A DNA stretch of 14,522 nt. It comes from MGNI01 sp964353875. GTDB taxonomy: Bacteria; Chloroflexota; Anaerolineae; Anaerolineales; E44-bin32. Numbering within the stretch: the stretch's first letter is position 1; every line of letters begins with the position of its first letter. Positions 1-6,218 of the stretch are shown piece by piece. The stretch covers positions 1 through 14,522 of the forward strand of contig CAYGXU010000079.1 of assembly GCA_964353875.1 (NCBI GenBank), read 5' to 3'. A program made the position numbers and the translations under genes. The notes beneath the pieces were generated by a model that worked only from the letters and a program-made list of their open reading frames with translations, ran no database searches and was not told the DNA's origin.

Positions 1-112
1 TGAGATAGCCAGCCAGCGCTCTGTTAAGTGGAAGTTCGATTCGTTGAAAGGGTGTAGGTTCCCCCAAGCTTGTAGAGGATAGAAGCCCAGGATCTATTAA
101 TTTATCCTTCGC

Positions 113-151
113 TTGGCAAGGGCTTCAAGGGTCACTGATGAGCCTTGCTAA
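113..151. other. Imperfect stem-loop downstream of the MFS gene
   Basis: The 12-base arm TTGGCAAGGGCT (113-124) pairs with AGCCTTGCTAA (141-151) with one bulged base and one mismatch, across a 16-base loop. It starts 17 bases past the stop codon of the MFS gene, where a transcription end or mRNA 3' stabiliser would be expected. In the direction of that gene the hairpin is followed by an A/T-rich stretch but no run of T, so it is not a textbook intrinsic terminator. The rest of 1-167 shows nothing I recognise. Confidence 0.3.
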
Positions 152-167
152 CAATTGGGAAAGCGAA

Positions 168-1478
168 CTAACCTTCAATCGGATCATAATCGGCGGCCTT
201 GACCGCGTCGAGTTCGAGCTTCTTCTCGCCATAGCCACGAAACACCCAGGCTGAAGCGAATCCCGCCACAATCGCCAAGAGGCCACTGAGGAAGAAGACC
301 TGCCTCACGCCGATCCCATCTGCCAGAGCTCCTGCAACGGCCATGGAGGTGACGTTGGCCGTTTGTGACATGGTGTTCAGAGCCGCGCTCGAACGGCCGC
401 GGACATCATCGGTAACCTCGGTCTGAACCAGGGTCACAAGCGAGGCCTGAATGGGCGTGATGAACCAACCAACAAGAAAGAAAACCAAGATCAATCCCCA
501 AACCCCACTCACCAAACCAATTAGACCCACGCTCACACCTAACAAGCCTAATCCCACGCTGGCGATAAGGGTAGGCTTAAATCGGGATGCCAGAGCGACC
601 ACCAACGCGCCACTTAGGACCATCGAGGAGGTCTGCGAGGCTTCCAAAGCAGCAAACCAAGTCTCGGCGATTTTCAAGTCGTTGATCACAAAAGGAACAA
701 GGAGGACATTGACCGCGCCCAGTCCCAACATCGTGACTCCCATGCCAACCATGGTGCCAGTGAGGACGCGTGAGGAAAACACGAGATTGAGCCCGGTCAT
801 GAGCTGCCTGAATATCGCTCGTGTATCAGCAATAGCCACGGCTTCAGCCACCCTCGATCGAGTGACCATACGTCCGATGAAGATGGCGGACACAATAAAA
901 GTCAGTGAATCGATGCTGAACACCGGCCAATAGACCTCAAAGGCACCGATCAAAGTGCCCGCCGCAGCCATCCCCAGAACATTCGCGATGATACTGCTCG
1001 TCTGCGCGAGGGAATTGGCGGAGAGCAACCCCGCCTTGGGGACCACCAGCGCCGTATAGGCAGAACGCGCAGGATTGAAAAATGTACCGACACATGCTTG
1101 GACGAAGCCGATCAAGTACAACAGCCAGAGGCGTTCGGATGTCGCCACCAGGGTGAAACCGAGGACCATGATCCCGCGCAGAATATCGGAGGCGATCATG
1201 ATCTTCCTTCGATCCATCCGATCGACATAGACCCCTGCTAGTAATCCAAAAAGCAATATGGGAATGGCCTGGGTGATCATCCCGAGTGCGACTGCTTTCG
1301 CCGAACCGCCACTCAATTTGTTGATTAAGAGCAGCACAGCCAGCCCAGTGAGACTGTCCCCGAAATTCGAGATCACTTGACCTAGCCATAGAAAACGGAA
1401 ATCTCGAATCTTCAACACATCTTTTATTCCGAAACGTTCTTCGTCATGATTCGGAGAGGGATTCTGGGTTTTATCCAT
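168..1478 (-). CDS. MFS transporter, MFS_3/macrolide-efflux-like exporter
   Basis: A 436-residue, 12-helix major facilitator protein of the inner membrane, probably a proton-coupled exporter of drugs or other small molecules. The N-terminal signature FRFLWLGQVISNFGDSL (residues 27-43) and the motif A loop GVYVDRMDRRK (82-92, with D86, R87, R90, R91) are those of the MFS_3 (macrolide efflux/EntS-like) group. A hydrophilic loop around residues 205-230 separates the two six-helix halves. Length is normal for the family. The ATG at 1476-1478 lies inside the 3' end of the upstream regulator gene (8-base overlap, with the regulator's TAA inside ATGGATAA), so the two are co-transcribed and probably translationally coupled. 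A GAGGG about 9 bases upstream can serve as ribosome binding site. The substrate cannot be read from the sequence; the linked repressor-type regulator suggests induction by the exported compound. Confidence 0.9.
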   Translation of the reverse strand: MDKTQNPSPNHDEERFGIKDVLKIRDFRFLWLGQVISNFGDSLTGLAVLLLINKLSGGSAKAVALGMITQAIPILLFGLLAGVYVDRMDRRKIMIASDILRGIMVLGFTLVATSERLWLLYLIGFVQACVGTFFNPARSAYTALVVPKAGLLSANSLAQTSSIIANVLGMAAAGTLIGAFEVYWPVFSIDSLTFIVSAIFIGRMVTRSRVAEAVAIADTRAIFRQLMTGLNLVFSSRVLTGTMVGMGVTMLGLGAVNVLLVPFVINDLKIAETWFAALEASQTSSMVLSGALVVALASRFKPTLIASVGLGLLGVSVGLIGLVSGVWGLILVFFLVGWFITPIQASLVTLVQTEVTDDVRGRSSAALNTMSQTANVTSMAVAGALADGIGVRQVFFLSGLLAIVAGFASAWVFRGYGEKKLELDAVKAADYDPIEG

Positions 1479-2103
1479 TCTCGTTGCCCTCGATCGATCG
1501 CTGATAGGTCGGATAGAAAATCATCGTCAATGCAAATCGTTGCTCGTTCTCTTTTTCACCCAAATCCGAATCACAGAACTCTTGTGCCATTTCGCGCAGT
1601 TTCTGACAAAGGGCTTGGGCTTGTTCCGGCTTCAAATAAGCGATGTCACGCGTCATGACCATTGTCTGGCGGACATCAGGTTGTTCGATCTCCTTGACCT
1701 TCAGGCTACGTATCAGATCCTCTTTGGTACTGTCCAAGATAGAAATGAGTAATCCTTCGACATCGCTCCGTCTCACCGGATGACCAACGGGTAGCAAATC
1801 CCGGTCCAGGCTGATCTCCTTCGCCGTGCCCCGATAAACCTTCTCGATGATTCCGGATACGAGACGTGTGTCCACCACACGGATCAGACCATGCTCTTCG
1901 AGCAGTTTCACATGGTAATAGAGTTTATTCGGCGATAATCCTAATTGTTGGGCGATCTGTTTTACATTGCAGGGCCGATAGAGCAGCAGCTCCAGGATCT
2001 GCATGCGCAAAGAATCGGAAAGCACCTTGAGCGTCTCCAGATTATCCACCAGGAAAACATCCTTAAGTGAGGGATCTTCGTTTATTTTATCTTCCTTAAC
2101 CAT
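1471..2103 (-). CDS. ArsR-like winged-helix transcriptional regulator
   Basis: A 210-residue cytoplasmic DNA-binding protein. Residues about 20-95 form an ArsR/HTH_20-type winged helix: LKVLSDSLRMQILELLL, then the recognition helix segment LGLSPNKLYYHVKLLEEHGLI and a wing continuing to the VYRGTA element. The remaining ~115 residues form a helical C-terminal domain that probably dimerises or binds a ligand. There is no cysteine cluster of the classical metal-sensing ArsR type in the helix (only C49 of the CNVKQIA segment), so a metal sensor is unlikely; an organic ligand is my inference. The protein is longer than minimal ArsR repressors (about 100 residues) and resembles the larger regulators found beside MFS exporters. 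It starts at ATG 2101-2103 with AGGA 7 bases upstream. It overlaps the MFS gene downstream by 8 bases. The inverted repeat 2127-2147 next to its own -10 box suggests autorepression. Confidence 0.85.
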   Translation of the reverse strand: MVKEDKINEDPSLKDVFLVDNLETLKVLSDSLRMQILELLLYRPCNVKQIAQQLGLSPNKLYYHVKLLEEHGLIRVVDTRLVSGIIEKVYRGTAKEISLDRDLLPVGHPVRRSDVEGLLISILDSTKEDLIRSLKVKEIEQPDVRQTMVMTRDIAYLKPEQAQALCQKLREMAQEFCDSDLGEKENEQRFALTMIFYPTYQRSIEGNENG

Positions 2104-2126
2104 TTGATTTCCTTTTAACGATTAAA

Positions 2127-2147
2127 ATTATTAGAATGATTAATAAT
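2127..2147. promoter_or_regulatory. Candidate operator: inverted repeat at the regulator/MFS promoter
   Basis: Perfect 7-base arms ATTATTA (2127-2133) and TAATAAT (2141-2147) surround a 7-base spacer. The repeat abuts the -10 box (2148-2153) on its downstream side, so it covers the expected transcription start. A repressor bound here would block the regulator-MFS operon. The 8-base word TTATTAGA, part of this site, recurs at 2151-2158 and 2296-2303. The A/T richness of the region means that some of the symmetry may be chance. Confidence 0.5.
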
Positions 2148-2175
2148 ATTTTATTAGACAAAGAAAAAATGTCAA
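2148..2175 (-). promoter_or_regulatory. Sigma-70-type promoter of the regulator-MFS operon
   Basis: Read on the minus strand, a perfect -35 box TTGACA (2170-2175) is followed after 16 bases by TAAAAT (2148-2153, 5 of 6 to consensus). The predicted start is near 2141, giving a leader of about 40 bases before the ATG at 2103 and its AGGA Shine-Dalgarno. This is the best promoter match I found in the window. Confidence 0.7.
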
Positions 2176-2737
2176 GAGGCAAATCTAAAAAAGAAAGCAT
2201 CCAAACGAAATCTCTTGGAATAGGGAAGAATTCGCTGGTCCTTCTTTCACATGGTACTTTAATAAGGGATGTATCCTCGAATGGCAAAATGCGATTTATT
2301 AGAATAATAAGTCTGTTCTAAATTTTTGAAACGAACAAGTATTCCTCGCAGATGCCAGGATGAATTTCGTCGAAAAGCCAAACTCATCGATCATGGGACG
2401 TAAACCTCTTGGCGGTGGGCATCAGCTGACCCGGGGCATTCCCCTTTTCATTTGAGTATAAGGAGTCTATGAGACTGCCGACCAGAAATCGCCTAAAAGG
2501 GGTTTTTCTCCATTAGACCTCCTGCAGCTTCTAAACCTGCGGAGAATGATCATATCCAGGAGAAATGGCCAGCTTCGAACCACGGCTGCATGCCATAAGG
2601 ACCGTCTCCCAGGAAAAATCCAATCCACCAAACTTAGATTCTGTTCCCTTCCTCTGGTAGAACCGCTGACGGCTCGATTCGAAGAAAAAGACTTTGCTCC
2701 CTCTTTGGGATTCCCCATTGTAGAATCTCATCCCCTC
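2176..2737. other. Intergenic region without a recognisable gene
   Basis: About 560 bases between the regulator promoter and the terC stop codon. Short open frames on both strands give low-complexity or Arg/Ser-rich products with no family likeness and no good ribosome binding site. Contents that can be pointed to are a second palindrome, TTATTA-GAA-TAATAA (2296-2310), and a short GGGG-CATT-CCCC hairpin followed by TTTT on the plus strand (2433-2448) that no known plus-strand transcript would use. The right end carries the 3' side of the terC transcript, where no clear terminator is visible. Confidence 0.5.
2296..2310. promoter_or_regulatory. Possible second operator palindrome
   Basis: TTATTA (2296-2301) and TAATAA (2305-2310) are perfect arms around GAA. 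The left part shares TTATTAGAAT with the operator candidate at 2127-2147, about 165 bases away. Two sites sharing a sequence upstream of one repressor gene could allow looping, or this one could belong to an unseen promoter. It may also be a chance A/T-rich palindrome. Confidence 0.25.
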
Positions 2738-3562
2738 TCATGTTTTCTCGCTGTGAGGTAAATCAGGCTCCTCTTTCCCTTGATCAGGTTTCCCAGTCGT
2801 TGGGGGATCATCCCCATTGGGCGAGGCTAAATACGGCTGGCGAAGCATGATCGGTGGCTCTTCTATACCGCGCAGGCGTAAATTAAGCATTTCGACAAAA
2901 ACCGAGAAACCCATCGCAAAATAGATGTATCCTTTGGGTATGTGAAAGGCGAGGCCATCGGCGACCAATGAGACGCCAATCAGCAGCAAGAAGCTCAATG
3001 CCAGGATCTTGATCGTCGGGTGGTGACTGACGAATTTGCTGATTGGTCCTGAGGCATACAACATGATGATGACCGCAATCACCACCGCCGCCACCATCAC
3101 CGGCAATTGTCTCGCCATCCCCACGGCTGTGATCACCGAGTCGAGTGAAAAAATAATATCCAATAGCATAATTTGGACAATCACTCCCGCGAACGTGACG
3201 CCTGATTTAACCGGGGCATGTCCCTCCTCCCCCTCTAACTTATCATGGATCTCGACGGTGCTCTTCCCTAAGAGGAATAAACCACCAGCGATAAGAATGA
3301 GATCACGCCCCGAAAACGCATGCCCGAAAATAGAGAACAACGGATTGGTGAGGCGTGTCAACCAGGCCAGCGAGAAAAGGAGCATGATACGCGTAACCAT
3401 CGCTCCTAACAGGCCGACCCTTCGCCCTCGATCCTCTTGAGCCTCGGGTAGCTTTTCAGCTAAGATCGAAATGAAGATAATGTTGTCGATGCCAAGCACG
3501 ATCTCTAATGCCGTCAGCGTCAGCAATGCAATCCAGGTTTCCGGTTCGAGTAGCCATTCCAT
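2738..3562 (-). CDS. TerC-family integral membrane protein, probable metal-ion exporter
   Basis: A polytopic inner-membrane protein with about seven helices, of the short TerC/YgdQ/YkoY type without CBS domains. The family's two acidic helix motifs are present: ALEIVLGIDNIIF (E22, D28, N29, counted from the upstream ATG at 3568) and LLDIIFSLDSVITAVGM (D137, D143, S144). The segment GRDLILIAGGLFLLGKSTVEIH between them is also typical. Characterised members export Mn(II) or help load secreted metalloproteins; tellurite resistance is the historical name only. The last ~40 residues are a hydrophilic Pro/Asp/Glu-rich cytoplasmic tail. The second ATG (3560-3562) is chosen because GAGG lies 9 bases before it, against 3 bases for the ATG at 3566-3568. 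It is divergent from the LCP gene. No Mn riboswitch is apparent in the leader. Confidence 0.85.
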   Translation of the reverse strand: MEWLLEPETWIALLTLTALEIVLGIDNIIFISILAEKLPEAQEDRGRRVGLLGAMVTRIMLLFSLAWLTRLTNPLFSIFGHAFSGRDLILIAGGLFLLGKSTVEIHDKLEGEEGHAPVKSGVTFAGVIVQIMLLDIIFSLDSVITAVGMARQLPVMVAAVVIAVIIMLYASGPISKFVSHHPTIKILALSFLLLIGVSLVADGLAFHIPKGYIYFAMGFSVFVEMLNLRLRGIEEPPIMLRQPYLASPNGDDPPTTGKPDQGKEEPDLPHSEKT

Positions 3563-3590
3563 TGTCATTATCCTCTTCTATGTTCTGACT

Positions 3591-3599
3591 CCCCCCCCC
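3591..3599. repeat. Nine-base C/G homopolymer in the terC leader
   Basis: Nine consecutive C on the plus strand (G in the terC transcript) lie about 15 bases upstream of the terC Shine-Dalgarno sequence. Such tracts slip during replication and are also frequent sequencing or assembly error sites. Confidence 0.9.
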
Positions 3600-3661
3600 A
3601 CAATGTCCGACATGCTGGGTGCGGGAAGTCACTTCTACAAAAACCACTAACCACGGGTGTT

Positions 3662-3689
3662 ATTTTACACGATGCGGTCAAGATGATAA
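3662..3689 (-). promoter_or_regulatory. Candidate terC promoter
   Basis: On the minus strand TTATCA (3684-3689, 4 of 6 to the -35 consensus) is followed after 16 bases by TAAAAT (3662-3667, 5 of 6 to the -10 consensus). It would give a leader of roughly 90 bases containing the G9 tract. A small hairpin, ATGTC-G-GACAT (3603-3613), also falls in this leader. The match is moderate only. Confidence 0.35.
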
Positions 3690-3831
3690 GTCATTTACAC
3701 TACTCTGCGCCATGTCCGCATTGTTCTCCATTGGGAACAGCTGTCTTGCCATGGTTATTTTTAATGTTTTTAGACTTTTAGCCGGAGCATACCATCCTAA
3801 TATGATCAGGGATAGAATAGAATCATCTATC

Positions 3832-4932
3832 ATGTCAACCATTTCCAACGTCAAACCCTGCCGGACAAAAGCCCTGTCCCTGATTATTATGATTTGCTTT
3901 CTTGGTGCCATGCTCAGCGCTTGCGGTCAGGCAAAGCGGACAATCGTGCCACGATCCTCACCCATCCCGTTGCGGACGCCGACCCCCACTCCAACACTTA
4001 CTCCTACAGGCACAGCCACCCCCACATCGACTCCCACCCCTACCTCCACTTCCACCCCAACCCAAACCGCCACGCCAACAGTCACTCCCACGCCTATCTA
4101 CACATGGGGTTATTTCCCCGGACCAAGCGCGGATTCCGAGATTGAGATCCCCCCTCCTGTTGATCCCATCCCGTTTTCGGCGGAGACGGTCAACATCATT
4201 TTGCTTGGCTCCGACCGCCGACCTGGTGAGGGCCATTATCGCACCGATACGATGATGATCATCTCGCTCGACCCACAACGGGAAACAGCGACGTTACTCT
4301 CCCTTCCGCGCGACCTCTTCGTCTTCATCCCGGGTTGGCAAGTTAATCGCATTAATACCGCAGAGCCGCGCGGTGGGTTCGAAATGCTAAAAAATACGAT
4401 CCTCTACAATTTGGGGATTCCGCTCCACCATTGGGTAAGGGTGGAATTCAGCGGCCTGATCGAAGCCATCGACTTGCTGGGCGGGATCGACGTCCGTTCC
4501 ACTGGCTACTTATACGACGAATGTGGAGGGGTCTACTATTACTATGAGCCTGACAAGGTTTACCACATGAAAGGTTTCACCGCGTTATGTTATGCGCGTA
4601 TGCGAAAAAGGAGCAGCGACTTCGACCGCTTGCGAAGGCAACAAGAGATCATCCAGGCGATGTTTGATAAGATCGTCAGCATCGAAGGCTTAGAAAAGGC
4701 CCCAGAACTTTTCAAGCAATTCCGCCATACATTCGAGACCGACATGACCATCGAGGAAATCCTCGAGTTGGTGCCTCTGGCCGCCAGCTTAGCAACCGAT
4801 CCTGCAGACATCCGCCGCTTCAACCTTGAGGCGAGTATGACCCAGAGTTGGATCTCTCCCAGTGGCGCCTGGGTGCTATTGCCCAAACGGGACGCCATTC
4901 AAGCGATGCTAGAGCAAGCCTTTCCTCCGTAG
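3832..4932 (+). CDS. LytR-CpsA-Psr (LCP) family lipoprotein, wall glycopolymer ligase
   Basis: A 366-residue exported protein. Residues 1-31 form a lipoprotein signal peptide: basic n-region, hydrophobic 14-27, lipobox L28-S-A-C31. Residues 49-88 are a Thr-Pro-rich linker of the kind common in Chloroflexota surface proteins. The LCP domain runs from about 119 to 290 with its phosphate-binding and catalytic signature: LLGSDRR (124-130), RTDT (137-140), SLPRD (157-161, R160, D161), IDLLGGID (213-220) and YARMRKRSSDFDRLRRQQ (254-271). LCP enzymes move undecaprenyl-phosphate-linked glycopolymers onto peptidoglycan or other acceptors outside the membrane. The ATG at 3832 is chosen because it gives a compact signal peptide; ATG 3802 is a possible alternative. 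Neither has a good Shine-Dalgarno, and the frame stays open upstream to 3619, where the peptide is not family-like. Confidence 0.88.
   Translation: MSTISNVKPCRTKALSLIIMICFLGAMLSACGQAKRTIVPRSSPIPLRTPTPTPTLTPTGTATPTSTPTPTSTSTPTQTATPTVTPTPIYTWGYFPGPSADSEIEIPPPVDPIPFSAETVNIILLGSDRRPGEGHYRTDTMMIISLDPQRETATLLSLPRDLFVFIPGWQVNRINTAEPRGGFEMLKNTILYNLGIPLHHWVRVEFSGLIEAIDLLGGIDVRSTGYLYDECGGVYYYYEPDKVYHMKGFTALCYARMRKRSSDFDRLRRQQEIIQAMFDKIVSIEGLEKAPELFKQFRHTFETDMTIEEILELVPLAASLATDPADIRRFNLEASMTQSWISPSGAWVLLPKRDAIQAMLEQAFPP
3976..4095 (+). repeat. Low-complexity Thr-Pro-coding repeat tract
   Basis: About 40 codons of imperfect tandem ACN-CCN units within the LCP gene, read as TPTPT with interspersed S, A, G, Q and V. 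The DNA is C/A-rich and nearly free of G on the plus strand. It encodes the extended, probably O-glycosylated, wall-spanning linker between the lipid anchor and the catalytic domain; glycosylation is inferred from composition only. The length of such tracts often varies between strains. Confidence 0.85.
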
Positions 4933-5012
4933 TCCAAACTTGTACGGCCAAAAACATTAGAAAAATCGCTATTGACCTTTCAGCAGGTTAACAGCAAAGC
5001 TGGCCAGGGCGG

Positions 5013-5048
5013 GTAAGTGAGAAAAACCCTTTCCCTTGGATCGCTTAC
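5013..5048. other. Weak stem-loop between convergent genes
   Basis: GTAAGTGA (5013-5020) can pair with TCGCTTAC (5041-5048) with one G-U pair, across a 20-base loop. It lies in the 185-base space between the convergent LCP gene and the interrupted membrane protein gene, where a bidirectional terminator would be expected. There is no U tract on either side, so the assignment is tentative. Confidence 0.2.
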
Positions 5049-5117
5049 ATCCTCCCATTTATTTGGACCTAATCTTTATTCAAAGAAAAGATGATACAGT
5101 TGAAAGATGGATCAAGT

Positions 5118-6036
5118 TCAACGATAGACTTGTGACGAGATCCCCGTCCCCACTCCAAAACCCTTCTCTTTAAGAAGCTTGACGAAGGATGCTTGATCGG
5201 CAGCATGATCGAAGGAGAGCAGCAGCCTCTCCTCCTTCCCTTCCTGCTCACGATAGCGGAACTGAACCGCCGAACGATCCTTCCAACCGTAATGCACNNN
5301 NNNNNNNNNNNNNNNNNNNNNNNNNNNNNNNNNNNNNNNNNNNNNNNNNNNNNNNNNNNNNNNNNNNNNNNNNNNNNNNNNNNNNNNNNNNNNNNNNCCC
5401 GGGTTTTTTCTGTTTCTCTTGGGGAGCAGTTGTGACCAATTCAGTCGGTCTGGGTGCGAAGACGGTGCTGGGGAAGAAAAATGGCACAATCGCGATGAGA
5501 TCGATTACCCCCAAGAATATCGACAGAACCAACAAACTGGAAATGCTTTTCGGAGCTTTGTTCTCCGCAACGAGCAGATCGGGTGTAGTCAGGAAGCCCT
5601 CGCCTTGGTAATAACTCAGATCATCTTGAATCAGGTCACGCATTTCCATGGATGTCTCCTGCGTCATCCCGGCGAGTGTGATCCACTCGGATTGTCGATC
5701 ATCCACATTTGTGCTGGAGGCTTCGACCACGATTAAATGGCCGGTATTATCATCCAGCAAGAGATAGTATGTTGCCACGACAACATTATCTTCCATCATT
5801 TCATAGCCAGTATCATAGATTGCGTATCCCTCGAGCGTTATATAACGATTATCTCCGATGGATCCATTCACCAGTTGCTCCACCGTTACCGATTGGGGCT
5901 CCTTGGGATTCTGCAATGCTGTCAGAAGCTCACCAACCGTAACAATGAGAAAAAGTGTCACAAGAATAAGCACAATGATGGATAAGGATTTCAGACTTCC
6001 AATACGAGCTTGCCAGCGTAGCGAGGACTCGTTCAT
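5118..6036 (-). CDS. Unrecognised two-TM membrane protein, interrupted by an assembly gap
   Basis: I do not recognise this gene. It begins at ATG 6034-6036, 6 bases after a strong AGGAGG (6042-6047); the frame extends further upstream, but that start lacks such a site. A short cytoplasmic segment leads to TM1 (SLSIIVLILVTLFLIVTVGELL). About 115 residues follow outside the membrane, predicted mostly beta-strand with alternating hydrophobics (RYITLEGYAI, VATYYLLLDD, HLIVVEAS, WITLAGM), which could be an OB-like barrel. TM2 (SLLVLSIFLGVIDLIAIVPFFF) comes next, then a cytoplasmic stretch cut by the N run. Past the gap (5118-5297) a different frame reads VHYGWKDRSAVQFRYREQEG to LLKEKGFGVGTGISSQVYR and stop, a plausible protein end. 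The two parts join in frame only if the true gap length is a multiple of three. The gap could instead hide a gene boundary. Confidence 0.55.
5298..5397. other. Scaffold gap of 100 N
   Basis: Exactly 100 N, the usual placeholder for a gap of unknown size. It lies inside the minus-strand membrane protein gene. No base composition or gene content can be inferred for it. Confidence 0.99.
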
Positions 6037-6218
6037 TGGATTCCTCCTGGAATGATGATCTCTGGCATCTGCCAAGATGTTCGAGGGTGTCTCCCCACAG
6101 GGATAACAAACGTCTAATCAATAAAAAACAGTTGAACGGGCTGATCCATGATGAACAAAGCTGATAGACGGATTTAAACTCTGGTAGCAAAAATCTTAGA
6201 ATGGGATATCGATTAGGG

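Noticed and set aside
451..933. 160-codon plus-strand frame within the MFS gene
   Set aside because: It is antisense to a clear transporter, its product is rich in Thr/Arg/Pro with no family features, and it has no independent signals.
2096..2287. 63-codon minus-strand frame with a hydrophobic C terminus, overlapping the regulator start
   Set aside because: It reads straight through the strong promoter and operator. The hydrophobic run comes from A/T-rich promoter DNA, and there is no ribosome binding site.
3569..3667. Possible Mn-sensing (yybP-ykoY) riboswitch in the terC leader
   Set aside because: I looked for the conserved loops of this class and did not see them. The leader has only a small ATGTC/GACAT hairpin and the G9 tract.
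3619..3831. Upstream extension of the LCP reading frame
   Set aside because: The peptide has no family likeness and would bury the signal peptide, and the stretch contains the candidate terC promoter. The start is better placed at 3832 (or 3802).
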